The notes under the pieces were generated by a model. It made no database searches. It saw only the letters and a program-made list of their open reading frames with translations, and was not told where the DNA came from. Made by a program: the position numbers and the translations under genes. Shown here in pieces: positions 43,495-54,525 of a stretch of 64,000 nucleotides of DNA. Source of the stretch: Phycisphaera sp. (GTDB lineage: Bacteria; Planctomycetota; Phycisphaerae; Phycisphaerales; SM1A02); the NCBI GenBank assembly GCA_016124975.1, contig WGMP01000029.1:59946-123945 (forward strand), read 5' to 3'. The number at the start of each line of letters is the position of its first letter. Position 1 is the first letter of the stretch.

Positions 43495-44658
43495 ATGCCC
43501 GAATCGAACGAAGCGCGCGCAGCCGAGATCCTCGGAACCGCAGAGGACCCGCTCCTCGTCGGTCAGGCTGCCGCGTCCGCAGGAGCTTCGTCCCTTCGAG
43601 CGGCCGAAGGCGCGGTAGACCGCGATGCGCTCGACCGCGAGCTCATCGCGCAGGACCCGCGCGGTTCGCCGCCGCCACGCGCCCGCGGCACGCTCGGCGT
43701 CTGGGCCGAGCTCACGAAGGTGCGCCTGAATGCGCTCGTCCTCGCAACGACCGCGGTCGGCTTCGCGCTCGGCACCGTGGGGCCGCTCGACTGGACCCGC
43801 CTCGCGTGGACGGCCGCGGGCACGGCGCTCGCGGCGGCAAGCGCATCGCTCTTCAACCAGCTCTTTGAGCGCCGGCGCGACGCGCTGATGCACAGGACGC
43901 GCGGACGCCCGCTTCCCGCGCGGCAGATCGGTCCTGCCACGGTATTCGTGGCCGCGGTGGTGTCCGGCTATGCGGGCGCTGCTGTGCTCGGCCTCACGGT
44001 CGGGCTCCTTCCCGCCGCGCTCGCGGCGCTCAACATCGTGCTGTATGCGGTTCTCTACACGCCGCTCAAGCCACGAACGACCTTCAACACGCTCGTCGGC
44101 GCGGTGTGCGGCGCGATCCCGCCCGTCATCGGGTGGACGGCCGCCACTGGGCAGCTCGACCCGGGCGCGTGGCTTCTCGGCGGGCTCCTCTTCGTGTGGC
44201 AGCTCCCCCACTTCCTCGCGCTCGCATGGATGTATCGCGAGGACTACGCGCGCGGCGGCCACGCGATGCTTCCCGTGCGCGACCACGGCGGCGAGATCAC
44301 GGCGCAGGCGATCGTCCTCTCGACGGTTCCGCTGATCCCGCTCGGGGCGAGCGCGACGCTCCTTGGCCTCGCTGGGGTGTGGAGCGCGCTCGTTGCCCTT
44401 CTCCTCGGCGCATGGTTCCTGTGGCTCGCGGTCGGCTTCTATCGCGGCCGCGACGATGCGAGCGCGCGAAGGCTCTTCCTCGGAAGCATCACCTATCTCC
44501 CGCTCGTGCTTCTCGCGATGACCCTCGACCGCGGCGCGATCGATGCGTCGGCCTTCATCCGCGGGCGCGGCGGCGTCGAAGGCGTCTCCGTCTCCCCCGT
44601 CGAGACGGCGCCTGCGGGCGCGCCCCTCGTCGAAGACCCACACGGTGGAACACCATGA
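43495..44658 (+). CDS. ctaB: Protoheme IX farnesyltransferase (heme O synthase)
   Basis: This 387-residue UbiA-family enzyme adds farnesyl to heme B. The first Asp-rich motif is NQLFERRRDALMHRTRGRPL, and the second region is WQLPHFLALAWMYREDYARG then GGHAMLP. YTPLKPRTTFNTLVGAVCGA is also characteristic. It has a 65-residue acidic/Pro N-terminal extension and a C-terminal tail beyond the usual length. It overlaps the DUF3179 gene by 4 bp. With ctaA and the cox operon it supplies heme A for the caa3 oxidase. Confidence 0.95.
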   Translation: MPESNEARAAEILGTAEDPLLVGQAAASAGASSLRAAEGAVDRDALDRELIAQDPRGSPPPRARGTLGVWAELTKVRLNALVLATTAVGFALGTVGPLDWTRLAWTAAGTALAAASASLFNQLFERRRDALMHRTRGRPLPARQIGPATVFVAAVVSGYAGAAVLGLTVGLLPAALAALNIVLYAVLYTPLKPRTTFNTLVGAVCGAIPPVIGWTAATGQLDPGAWLLGGLLFVWQLPHFLALAWMYREDYARGGHAMLPVRDHGGEITAQAIVLSTVPLIPLGASATLLGLAGVWSALVALLLGAWFLWLAVGFYRGRDDASARRLFLGSITYLPLVLLAMTLDRGAIDASAFIRGRGGVEGVSVSPVETAPAGAPLVEDPHGGTP

Positions 44659-45788
44659 CCGACGCAACTCCTGACACAAGTCCCGAGTCGGGCGGCGCGC
44701 GGCGAGAGCCTGCGTCGCTCACGTTCGCGGGCGGCGGATGGGTGATCGCCCTCGCAGGCGTGCTCGTGGTCGCGCTCTTCATCTGGAGCACGCTGCCCGT
44801 GATGCTCGGGCGGCGCCCGACGGGCGACGGGCGATCGATCGAGAGCTATGGGTTCGACCTCTCGAACCTCGCGGTCGCGCGCGAGACGCTCATCGCGAGC
44901 GGCAATCCGCGCGGGTTCCTCCCGTCGCTCGACGACCCGAAGCATCTACGCGGCAGCGACATGGCCGTCTACAACACTCAGAACAGGCCGAAGTTCGTGG
45001 TGTCGACCGACCGCGTGCTCGGCGTCGTCATCGACGGGCAGCCGCACGCATGGCCGCTGTCGCTCCTCAACGTGCACGAGGTGGTGAACGACACGGTCGC
45101 GGGGCGGCCCGTGGCGGCGACCTACTCCCCGCTCTGCGACTCGGCGCTCGTCTTTGACCGAGCGATCGCGGGCGAAGTCCGCTCCTTCGAGGTCAGCGGG
45201 CTCCTCTACGACTCGAACCTCGTCTTCTGCGACAAGCGCGCCGACGGCGCGCCCTCGAGCCTCTTCTCGCAGCTCGAGCGCCGCGCGATCAGCGGGCCGC
45301 TCGCGGCCGAGGGCGTGACGATCACGCCGCTTCCAGGGGCCTCGATCACGGTGTGGAGCGACTGGCTCGCGCTCCACCCCGACACGACGGTGACCCTGCG
45401 CGACCCGCAGATGATCCGCCGCATGAAGGAGATCAGCTACTCGCACTACTTCCTGTCGCAGCGGTTCGAGGCGCCGTTCTCGCCCGAGCCCGACGCCGCG
45501 GCGATGGAGGCTGCGGGGCTGCGCGCGAAGAGCCCTGTGCTTGCGATCCGCGGGGAGGAGCGCTGGAACCTCGTCCCGATCGAGCACCTCGTGAAGGGTC
45601 TCGCGCCCGACCGCCGCACCACGCGCACGATCGACGGCGTCGAGTACCTCTTCACCGTGCCGAGCGGCCCTGCGGTTGCGCGCGTCGAGCGCGCGGACGG
45701 GGCGCCTGTCGAGGTGATTCCGCTCCTCTACTTCGCCGCGCAGGCGATCCTCGCAGAGCGCGAGGGAACCGCGCTGGTGGAGCCGTAA
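44655..45788 (+). CDS. DUF3179 membrane-anchored protein
   Basis: This 377-residue protein has one N-terminal membrane helix (VIALAGVLVVALFIWSTL) and a DUF3179 domain: RVLGVVIDGQPHAWPLSLLN, NVHEVVNDTVAGRPVAATYS, PLCDSALVFDR and GLLYDSNLVFCDK. The function of DUF3179 is not established. The start ATG 44655 overlaps the ctaB stop (ATGA), so the two are coupled, which hints at a role in oxidase maturation; this is inference. The Cys in PLCDSA and VFCDK could bind copper. Confidence 0.85.
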   Translation: MTDATPDTSPESGGARREPASLTFAGGGWVIALAGVLVVALFIWSTLPVMLGRRPTGDGRSIESYGFDLSNLAVARETLIASGNPRGFLPSLDDPKHLRGSDMAVYNTQNRPKFVVSTDRVLGVVIDGQPHAWPLSLLNVHEVVNDTVAGRPVAATYSPLCDSALVFDRAIAGEVRSFEVSGLLYDSNLVFCDKRADGAPSSLFSQLERRAISGPLAAEGVTITPLPGASITVWSDWLALHPDTTVTLRDPQMIRRMKEISYSHYFLSQRFEAPFSPEPDAAAMEAAGLRAKSPVLAIRGEERWNLVPIEHLVKGLAPDRRTTRTIDGVEYLFTVPSGPAVARVERADGAPVEVIPLLYFAAQAILAEREGTALVEP

Positions 45789-46099
45789 GCCGCGCAGAGC
45801 CCACGGCGCTTGGTCGGACTGAGCCAGGTGGCGTCGAAGCAACTCGATGCGACGGATGCGTGGCGCGGGGGCGCTTGCTCGAAGTCACGATCGCGAAATC
45901 ACGATCGCGGTATCGCCGACGAAATCACACACGACCTCACGGAATCGTGGCGGGAACACGCCGGAACAGCGCATGATGAGTTGGGACGCGGCGGCCTCGC
46001 ATCGCCGTCTCTCCCGCGCGTCGCGCGAGCCCTTCCAGGGGGCGTGTGGATGCGTGCGTTCGCAGGGGGCGCACGCATCCCGCGCGCGCGGGCTCGCGC
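45789..46099. other. Gene-free stretch between convergent genes
   Basis: These 311 bp separate the 3' ends of the DUF3179 gene and the last cox gene. They contain a direct repeat TCACGATCGCG at 45885 and 45899 (14-bp period) and the hairpin at 46048-46080. No gene is supported. Confidence 0.5.
46048..46080 (-). terminator. Hairpin at the end of the act-cox operon
   Basis: The 11-bp arms GGATGCGTGCG (46048-46058) and CGCACGCATCC (46070-46080) surround an 11-base loop, 20 bp past the stop of the last cox gene. There is no T-run, so it may act as a Rho-independent-like or mRNA-protecting hairpin. Confidence 0.5.
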
Positions 46100-46693
46100 T
46101 CAGCGGAGCGACCCGAGCCAGAGCGTCGCATAGAGCACGAGCCAGACCCCATCGAGGAAATGCCAGTACATCGCCGTGTAGGCGATGCCGCGGTGGTTCT
46201 CAGGCCCGTAGCGGGCGTGCATGGCGCGCCAGCAGGTCACGAGCATCGGCGGCAGGCCTCCGACCACATGCGCCGCGTGCAGGCCCGTCAGCACATAGAA
46301 GGACCATGCGTAGAGGTTGTCGGTGATGAGCAGGTTCTGCTCGACGAGCTCGACCCACGCCACCGCCTGGACGCCGAGGAAGACGAGCGCGAGGATCACG
46401 GTTGCGACCATGAGCCCGCCCTGGCGCGGGTCGCCACGGCGCCCGGCCGCGAGGGCGCGCTGCATGGTGACGCTCGAGAAGAGGAGCGCGACGGTGCTCA
46501 CGAGGAGGAGCGATGGCGGCGGAGGCGCATCCTCGGGGACGAAGGTCGCGGCGTTGTCGATGCGGACCACGAGGTAGCCGAGGATCGTGGCCACGAAGAG
46601 CACGGCGAGCACGAGCAGGAAGAGCCACATGCCAAAGCGGCCCGCTTCGAAGCGGGCCGCTGGATCATCGAATGGGGTCTCTGGCTGCTTCAT
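46100..46693 (-). CDS. Second cytochrome oxidase subunit III-family protein
   Basis: This 197-residue protein has five membrane helices and the subunit III pattern GRFGMWLFLLVLAVLFVATI, WVELVEQNL, SFYVLTGLHAAHVVGGL and YTAMYWHFLDGVWLVL. It is shorter than the coxC product at 47202-48179 and is the last gene of the operon. Two subunit III genes suggest a split or duplicated subunit. Confidence 0.9.
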   Translation of the reverse strand: MKQPETPFDDPAARFEAGRFGMWLFLLVLAVLFVATILGYLVVRIDNAATFVPEDAPPPPSLLLVSTVALLFSSVTMQRALAAGRRGDPRQGGLMVATVILALVFLGVQAVAWVELVEQNLLITDNLYAWSFYVLTGLHAAHVVGGLPPMLVTCWRAMHARYGPENHRGIAYTAMYWHFLDGVWLVLYATLWLGSLR

Positions 46694-46765
46694 CGCTGCG
46701 CGTCATGCATCGCGGCGCTTCAGGACTCGCGCCGCAGGAAACACGCCCGCGCCACGCGCCCCCGC

Positions 46766-47176
46766 TCACTTGCCTGCGACGGGCGCGTACGGGGCGTTCT
46801 CCTGGAGATACGCCTGGACATCGGGCGGGTTGCCCGCGACGAGGTCCTTCTTGTACTGGCCGACATCCATCATGCAGAAGACCATCATCAGCACGACGAA
46901 GAGCATGCTGCCGATGAGGACCATGAGGTTGAACGGGCGGTCCCAGCGCAGGTGCATGAAGAAGAGCGACACGAGGGTCGCCTTCACCACCGCGATCCCG
47001 ATCGCAAGGTAGATGTTGGCCTCGCCGAGGTCGATGTAGCGCGCCGCCACGGTGATCACCGTGAGGAAGAGAAGCGCGGCGCCCGTTCCGAACAGCGTCG
47101 AATAGGAGACGAGGTGGCCGACGAGCGGCTGCGGCTCGTTGCCGTGGGAGGCGTGGGCGTGGGAGTGGCTGGCCAT
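46766..47176 (-). CDS. Cytochrome c oxidase subunit IV
   Basis: This 136-residue protein has a His-rich start (MASHSHAHASHGNEP) and three membrane helices, the second being LGEANIYLAIGIAVVKATLV, with FFMHLRWDRPFNLMVLIG, as in prokaryotic subunit IV. It lies between the two subunit III genes, 25 bp after the first. Confidence 0.9.
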   Translation of the reverse strand: MASHSHAHASHGNEPQPLVGHLVSYSTLFGTGAALLFLTVITVAARYIDLGEANIYLAIGIAVVKATLVSLFFMHLRWDRPFNLMVLIGSMLFVVLMMVFCMMDVGQYKKDLVAGNPPDVQAYLQENAPYAPVAGK

Positions 47177-47201
47177 GTGAATCGCGTCCTGTGCCTGCTG
47201 C

Positions 47202-48179
47202 TCAGTGGATGAGGTAGAAGAGTGGGAAGAGGAAGATCCACACGAGGTCGACCACGTGCCAGTAGAGGCCGACGAGGTCGACGGGGGTGAAGTAGTCGCT
47301 GCTGTAGGCGCCGCGGATCGCGGCCACGAGGATCCAGCCGATCACGCCGACGCCGATGACGACGTGGACGCCGTGCAGGCCCGTCATGATGTAGTAGATC
47401 GCGAAGAAGCGGTGCGTGTTCGGAGGCATCGACGGGTCGAGGATGTGGTTGTCCTTGACCACGGGCGCGAGGCTCGGCGGCTTCGTCGACTCCTCGACCA
47501 TCGCGGCGGGAGCGATGCCCGCAGGGCCCGCCTTCGGCGCCGCGATCGCCGTGCGGTCGACGGGCGGCAGCGGAACGATCGGGTCGGCCGTGGCGCCCGC
47601 GGACGGGTTCACGGCCGCGATCGCGAGCCGCGGGTTTTCCGCGGGCGTCGGAGCGGTCTTGACGATCTCCCGCGCCTCCTCGGTGGCCGGCTGATAGAAG
47701 GCCTGGCCCCACTTCAGGTTCACCTCGAACTTGTGGGTGTACTCGAAGTACTTGATGACAAGGAAGCCGATCGCGCCCACGAGCGTGAGCGAGAGGCAGG
47801 TCACCAGCATGCGCTGCTTGTTGGTCTGCGCGGCACGGACCGCGAGCGCCATCGTGAGGCTCGAGAGGATCAGCACGCAGGTGTTGATGCCGCCGAGGAT
47901 CGTGTCGAGGTAGTGGCTCGCGTAGGAGAACACCTCGGGGTTCTTGAAGCGCATGATCGCGTAGAGCACGAACAGCGCGCCGAAGAACAGCACTTCCGTC
48001 GCGAGGAACACCCACATGCCGAGCTTGCCCGACTCGAACTGCTGGTTCGGGGTGTCGAAGTGGTGCGCGAGGAAGGGGTACTTGCCGTGGTCGCCGTGCG
48101 CATCGTGGCCATGGTCGTGGCCATGGCCATGGCCGTGGTTATGCGCGTGCGCGCCGGCGGTTGGGTTCGAGCTTGACAC
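47202..48179 (-). CDS. coxC: Cytochrome c oxidase subunit III with a hydrophilic insertion
   Basis: This 325-residue protein has a His-rich N-terminus (HAHNHGHGHGHDHGHDAHGD), then the subunit III helices: GKLGMWVFLATEVLFFGALF, SYASHYLDTILGGINTCVL, IYYIMTGLHGVHVVIGVGVI and YWHVVDLVWIFLFPLFYLIH. Between the fourth and fifth helices is a hydrophilic Pro/Ala-rich insertion of about 85 residues (AREIVKTAPTPAENPRLAIA onward). The start is GTG 48179, three bases after the coxA stop. Confidence 0.92.
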   Translation of the reverse strand: MSSSNPTAGAHAHNHGHGHGHDHGHDAHGDHGKYPFLAHHFDTPNQQFESGKLGMWVFLATEVLFFGALFVLYAIMRFKNPEVFSYASHYLDTILGGINTCVLILSSLTMALAVRAAQTNKQRMLVTCLSLTLVGAIGFLVIKYFEYTHKFEVNLKWGQAFYQPATEEAREIVKTAPTPAENPRLAIAAVNPSAGATADPIVPLPPVDRTAIAAPKAGPAGIAPAAMVEESTKPPSLAPVVKDNHILDPSMPPNTHRFFAIYYIMTGLHGVHVVIGVGVIGWILVAAIRGAYSSDYFTPVDLVGLYWHVVDLVWIFLFPLFYLIH

Positions 48180-48182
48180 GGT

Positions 48183-49898
<1,716 letters not shown>

Positions 49899-49983
49899 GG
49901 CTTCGCTCGTTGAAAGGTGTGGTTCGCTGCGGTCGTCTGCCCGGGGTTCACTGCATTCCCGTCGCTCGGCGGCGGGGCCGTCG

Positions 49984-51120
49984 TCACTTGCCGATGTACT
50001 TGCCCTTGGAGTCGAAGTTGGGCTTGCCGTCCTCGTCCTTGAGGTTCTTCATCATGTCGATGAGGACATCGACCTCGGGGTCGCGGAGCTGGCCCTTGAA
50101 GGTCGGCATCACGTTGCCGTAGCCGTCAACGATCACTTCGCCGGGCGCAAGGATGGAGGCGCGGAGGTACGCCTCGCGGGTCTCGTACTTCCTGCCCGGA
50201 CCGATGAGGTCCTGGACGGGCTTGCCGCCGTCGACCTTGTGGACCTTGTCCTTGTCGAGGCGCTCCCAGATGTTGCCCGTGCCGTCGTAGTCGCCCCACG
50301 ACGGGCCCGTTCCGGACTTGCCGTCGAGGCTGTGGCAGCTGAGGCAGCGGCCGACGAGCTTGGGACCGCCGACCTTCCAGAGGATGGTCGGGTCGTCGGG
50401 GTTGTTCTTGGCGAGCTCGTCGAGCCAGCGCCCCTGCTTCGTCACCCAGTCGTCGAACTGGACCTCGCCGAGGACGAACACCTTCTGGTTCATCCTCGAG
50501 TGGTCCTTGCCGCAGAACTCGGTGCAGAAGAGAAGGTGGAAGTCATCCTCGCCCGTCGCGTGGTCGGCCTGGAACCACATGGTGGTGTAGCGGCCGGGCA
50601 CGACATCCTGCTTCACGCGGAAGTCGGGGATGTAGAGCGAGTGGATGACATCGTTCGAGCGCATCACGAGCTTCACGGGCTTGCCCGCGGGGATGTAGAG
50701 GTCCGCGCTCGTGGCGCCGTTGGGGTACTTGAACTGCCAGCTCCACTGCTGCGCCGTGACATCGATCTGGTAGGCGTCGGCGGGGACCGTCTTCATGTCG
50801 ACGAAGCCGCGGAAGCCCATGAAGAAGATCACCACGACGATGATCGTGGGCAGGATCGTCCAGCCGAGCTCGAGCGCAGTGTGGTGGCTCGGCCCGCGCG
50901 CGTAGACCTCACGCCCCTTCTGGCGGTACTTCCACACGAAGTAGACCATCAGGCCCACGACGAGGAAGAAGAAGAAGTAGTTGATGTAGTTGATGAAGTG
51001 GAAGACCCAGTCGACGGTCCCCGAGAAGTTCGAGGCTCCCTCGGGCATCCAGAAGTCCTTCGGGGTTGGACCCGAGGCTGGCGAGGTCTGCGAGAGAAGT
51101 GAGGGCATGGAATGCAGCAC
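49984..51120 (-). CDS. coxB: Cytochrome c oxidase subunit II with cytochrome c domain (caa3 type)
   Basis: This 378-residue protein has two N-terminal membrane helices ([20 protein letters not shown] and [19 protein letters not shown]), the CuA cupredoxin domain with [12 protein letters not shown] (two Cys, Glu, His, Met), and a C-terminal cytochrome c domain with CLSCH and a distal Met in GNVMPTFKG. The fused cytochrome identifies a caa3-type oxidase. GTG 51120 is the likely start (GAGG 8 bp upstream); ATG 51108 is an alternative. Confidence 0.96.
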   Translation of the reverse strand: MLHSMPSLLSQTSPASGPTPKDFWMPEGASNFSGTVDWVFHFINYINYFFFFLVVGLMVYFVWKYRQKGREVYARGPSHHTALELGWTILPTIIVVVIFFMGFRGFVDMKTVPADAYQIDVTAQQWSWQFKYPNGATSADLYIPAGKPVKLVMRSNDVIHSLYIPDFRVKQDVVPGRYTTMWFQADHATGEDDFHLLFCTEFCGKDHSRMNQKVFVLGEVQFDDWVTKQGRWLDELAKNNPDDPTILWKVGGPKLVGRCLSCHSLDGKSGTGPSWGDYDGTGNIWERLDKDKVHKVDGGKPVQDLIGPGRKYETREAYLRASILAPGEVIVDGYGNVMPTFKGQLRDPEVDVLIDMMKNLKDEDGKPNFDSKGKYIGK

Positions 51121-51133
51121 GGGATTCGCCTCT

Positions 51134-51997
51134 TCAGTTCACGGTTGCGGCTTCAGAGCCGCCCTTCGACTTGGTCTTCCTGATCTCGGCCCTCCAGAAG
51201 AGGCCGAGCCCGATGGCGAGCACGACGACGGTGACGGCACCGCCGATCGACATCACGCGACGCGCCTGCAGCACATAGCCGCGGGCGTTTGGGTCGTACA
51301 TGTGGCACCAGAGGATGAAGCGCTCGAGCGTGGTGCCGATGCGCCCCTCCCCCGCCTCGATGAGCGCCATGCGCAGGTCCTTCGGCTCGAAGCGCGCGCC
51401 GTACATGTAGCGGCTGACGCGGCCGTCGGGCGTGATCAGCATGATCACGGCGGCGTGCGAGTACTCGCCGTTCTCCTGCAGGCGATAGGTGAAGCCCACG
51501 CTGTCGGCGACGGCGCGCGACATGAGCTCGGCTCCCGTGAGGAAGTGCACGCCCTTGCCTGCGCCCGGGCGCTCGAACTCGGCGAGGTAGCTTTCCTTCT
51601 TCGCCTTCGCGAGCGCAGCCGTCTCGGTCGGGTCGACGGAGACCGAGAGGAGCTCGTACTGCTCGCCGGGCACCCAGTCGATCTCCTTGAGCGCGTCGAA
51701 GGTGCCGTTGAGGACGAGGTTGCACAGCATCGGGCAGCGGTTGTAGCCGAGCTGCAGCACGATCGGCCGCTCGCCCGTGAAGTAGTCGCCGAGACGGACC
51801 TCGCGGCCCTGGTCGTCGACGAACTTCGCCTCGAGCGGCAGGCGCCCGTCAGGCTTCTCGATGATGTCGATTCCCTCGAGTTCCTTGGGGACGCCGTTGT
51901 TGATCTGCGCCCCCGCTCCCGATGCCACGCATGCCACTGCCGCGGCAGCAAAGGCCGTGCGGAGCGACTTGACGAGGAAGGGAAGGGCGAGGGTCAT
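51134..51997 (-). CDS. SCO1/SenC-family copper chaperone
   Basis: This 287-residue protein delivers copper to the CuA site. It has a signal peptide (AAAAVACVASGAGAQ), a thioredoxin fold with the metal-binding CPMLC (Cys88, Cys92 in LQLGYNRCPMLCNLVLNG) and a later His in YSHAAVIMLITPDG. An additional membrane helix near the C-terminus (GAVTVVVLAIGLGLFWRAEI) anchors it. It lies directly upstream of coxB in the operon, which fits its role. Confidence 0.93.
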   Translation of the reverse strand: MTLALPFLVKSLRTAFAAAAVACVASGAGAQINNGVPKELEGIDIIEKPDGRLPLEAKFVDDQGREVRLGDYFTGERPIVLQLGYNRCPMLCNLVLNGTFDALKEIDWVPGEQYELLSVSVDPTETAALAKAKKESYLAEFERPGAGKGVHFLTGAELMSRAVADSVGFTYRLQENGEYSHAAVIMLITPDGRVSRYMYGARFEPKDLRMALIEAGEGRIGTTLERFILWCHMYDPNARGYVLQARRVMSIGGAVTVVVLAIGLGLFWRAEIRKTKSKGGSEAATVN

Positions 51998-52038
51998 GGT
52001 TGTTCGTTTCGTGGTGTGAAAGGTCTTCGACGGGGAAC

Positions 52039-52359
52039 TCACTTCGACTGGGCCGCCTTCAGCTCGATGGCGCGCTCGATCGGGATGCGGATCCTCTCGA
52101 CGGTCTTGTCGTCAACGGTCTCGGTGTAGGAGCCGTACTGACCGAGGAGCCCCTTCTGCTCGAGGCGAAGCGGTGCGGAGAGCGTCGGGGTCTCTTCGAT
52201 GACGCGCTCCTCGACGAAGTCGCCCTTCACATCGAAGAAGAGCACGCTCACCGCGAGGCAGAAGACGATGAAGATGATGATGCCGACGATGGAGTAGAAC
52301 CAAGTCGAGCCCATCTCGGGGTCGTCAAGCTGTTCGGTTGCTGCGGGCGTCTGCTGCAT
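52039..52359 (-). CDS. Small membrane protein between actF and SCO1
   Basis: I do not recognise this 106-residue protein. It has one membrane helix (TWFYSIVGIIIFIVFCLAVS) and a periplasmic tail with VKGDFVEERVIEETPTL and LGQYGSYTETVDDKTVERIR. It lies within the act-cox operon and may be an accessory subunit of alternative complex III or of the oxidase. Reading and position make it real; the role is unknown. Confidence 0.75.
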   Translation of the reverse strand: MQQTPAATEQLDDPEMGSTWFYSIVGIIIFIVFCLAVSVLFFDVKGDFVEERVIEETPTLSAPLRLEQKGLLGQYGSYTETVDDKTVERIRIPIERAIELKAAQSK

Positions 52360-52416
52360 GTCGTTGGTCCTGGAGGCGCGGTCCTGAATGCACGGTGCCG
52401 AAGGCGTCGGCCGAAG

Positions 52417-53745
52417 TCACATGTTCTCGAAGCGCAGGCTCTCGCCGAGGCGCGGATCGCGCTTCGGAACGAGCGAGGAGCGCGAAAGCGCGGTGATGGT
52501 TCCGGCGGCGACGGCTCCGAAGGCGCCGAGCGCGAGGAGGAAGTTCACGGGGTTTCCGAAGTGGGTCGCCGTGTCGGCGTACTTGTCGCTCGCCTGACGA
52601 TAGGTCTCGAAGGTGGCGAGATCATGCGGAATCTCGGGCATCACGAGCCAGTAGAGGTCGACGAAGTGGAACGCAAGCATCCACACCGCGGCCGCACCAA
52701 GCGAGATGGCGAAGCGCTTCGGCCACTTGCTGATAAGAGCGACGAACGGGATGACGAAGTGGCCGAAGAGCAGCACGAAGCTCATCGGGCCCCAGCCGCC
52801 GACCTGCCTCGCGAGGAACCAGCCCGTTTCTTCGGGGATGTTCGCGTACCAGATCAGCATGTACTGGCTGAAGGCGATATAGGCCCAGAACACCATGCCG
52901 AAGGCGAAGAGCAGCTTGCCGAGATCCTGCATGTGCTCCGCGGTGACGATCCCCTCGAGAAGACCGAGCGAACGCAGGCGCAGCGTGACCAGGATCATGG
53001 CCGAGAATCCCGCCGTGGCGCAGCCGCAGAAGAAGTACACGCCGAACATGGTGGAGAACCACGCGGGCGAGAGCGACATGATCCAGTCGAAGGCGGCGAA
53101 GGTCGTGGTGAGGCCGAAGAGGATCGCGGCGGGGCCCGACCACTTCTGCATGCGCTCGCTCAGGCGGATGTCGCCCGTCGAGTCCTGCGCTCGGCTGTTC
53201 GACACGAAGAAGTGCGCGAGGAGCGCCCAGACCGCGAAGTAGACCGCTGCGCGAATCCAGAAGAAAGTCGGATTCAGGAACGCGACCTTCTTGGCGACGA
53301 CATAGGCCTCCTCGGGATTGTTGGCCTTCAGCGTCTCCATGTCGGCCCACATCCACACCATGTTGGCGCGGCCCATGTCGCCGAAGCCGACGAACCAGAG
53401 GACGACGAACGGGATGAAGAGGATCCAGTACCAGCGCAGGTTGGCGGCGAGCGCCTCCGCGGGGCGTCGGACGGCGACCGACCAGCCCGCGCGCGTCAGG
53501 TGCTGCACGAAGACGAAGAAGAGCCCGCCGAGGCACATCGTGAGGCCGAAGAGGAAGGCCACGAGATAGGCCCGCCAGAAGTGCGCGGGCTCCGTGCCGA
53601 ACGCACCCGTGTAGCCGATCGCGGCGCCGCCGCCGAGGCCGACGACCGCGAGGCCGAGGCCGATGTTGCGCATGCCGAGGGCGGGAGCGGGAAGCTCGAT
53701 GTTCTTCGCGCCAAGGTCGACTGCGTGTCCTGTGGCGTGTGCCAT
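52417..53745 (-). CDS. actF: Alternative complex III subunit ActF
   Basis: This 442-residue integral membrane protein has ten predicted helices, for example HFWRAYLVAFLFGLTMCLGG, YWILFIPFVVLWFVGF, AFDWIMSLSPAWFSTMFGVY and YMLIWYANIPEETGWFLAR. It matches ActF, a NrfD-related membrane subunit without cofactors, in alternative complex III. ATG 53745 shares its A with the actE stop (TGATG), and GGAGG lies 7 bp before it. Confidence 0.92.
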   Translation of the reverse strand: MAHATGHAVDLGAKNIELPAPALGMRNIGLGLAVVGLGGGAAIGYTGAFGTEPAHFWRAYLVAFLFGLTMCLGGLFFVFVQHLTRAGWSVAVRRPAEALAANLRWYWILFIPFVVLWFVGFGDMGRANMVWMWADMETLKANNPEEAYVVAKKVAFLNPTFFWIRAAVYFAVWALLAHFFVSNSRAQDSTGDIRLSERMQKWSGPAAILFGLTTTFAAFDWIMSLSPAWFSTMFGVYFFCGCATAGFSAMILVTLRLRSLGLLEGIVTAEHMQDLGKLLFAFGMVFWAYIAFSQYMLIWYANIPEETGWFLARQVGGWGPMSFVLLFGHFVIPFVALISKWPKRFAISLGAAAVWMLAFHFVDLYWLVMPEIPHDLATFETYRQASDKYADTATHFGNPVNFLLALGAFGAVAAGTITALSRSSLVPKRDPRLGESLRFENM

Positions 53746-54521
53746 CACTTCACCTCCGTCGTGTCGGCCGAGGCCGTGGTCGTCTGCGTCGCAGCCGCGC
53801 CGTCGCCGGCAGCCGCGCCGTCGCCCTGGGCGACATTCTTCGGCAGCTTGTCGCGCAGTTCGGGCGGAACATCCTGGATCGTCGCGTTCTGCGAGAGCTG
53901 CAGCGCCTGCACATAGGCCGCGATCGCCCAGCGATCCTCGAGGTCGATCTGCGCCCCGTAGCCCGCCATGTTGCGGATGCCATTGGTCACGATGTTGTAG
54001 AGGAGGCCGACCGAGTGCTCGCGCACGAGCGGATCATGCAGGCTCTTCGCCTGCACCCACGCCGTGCCCTGAACGGGGCCGTCTGCGTTCGACATCAGCT
54101 CCATCGCGCGCTTGTTGACCGCGCCATCGCCGAAGCCCGCGTAGCCGTGGCACACGGCGCAGAAGATGTTGTAGCGCTCCTGGCCGCGGAGCAGGAACTG
54201 CTCGTTCAGCGTGAGGCCCGCGGGGAGCGTGGTCGCCCACTCGCCGCCGGAGACGCCCTCGTAGAGGTGCGCGTCGAGCCGCGTCTCGCCCTGCGCGACG
54301 ACGCCCTGCACCTCGGGACGCTGTGCGCGTCCGTCGGCGAAGAGCGGGTTCTCCGCCTGCGTCTTGAACTTCGGCTGGAAGTCCATGTCGAAGAAGATGT
54401 GGACGGGCCGATTCGGATCGGGAGTCGCGCGCACGCGCGCGATCACGAACGGCGGGATCGCGAGCGCGAGGGCGGCGACGGCGCCCGTGAAGATCATCCA
54501 GCGTGGGGGCATCGGGATCAT
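53745..54521 (-). CDS. actE: Alternative complex III monoheme cytochrome c subunit ActE
   Basis: This 258-residue protein has an N-terminal membrane or signal helix (WMIFTGAVAALALAIPPFVI) and a cytochrome c domain with one CAVCH motif and a distal Met in NIVTNGIRNMAGYGAQI. ActE carries electrons from the complex to the oxidase. The C-terminus is Ala/Thr-rich and low in complexity. The stop is shared with the actF start. Confidence 0.93.
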   Translation of the reverse strand: MIPMPPRWMIFTGAVAALALAIPPFVIARVRATPDPNRPVHIFFDMDFQPKFKTQAENPLFADGRAQRPEVQGVVAQGETRLDAHLYEGVSGGEWATTLPAGLTLNEQFLLRGQERYNIFCAVCHGYAGFGDGAVNKRAMELMSNADGPVQGTAWVQAKSLHDPLVREHSVGLLYNIVTNGIRNMAGYGAQIDLEDRWAIAAYVQALQLSQNATIQDVPPELRDKLPKNVAQGDGAAAGDGAAATQTTTASADTTEVK

Positions 54522-54525
54522 GGGT

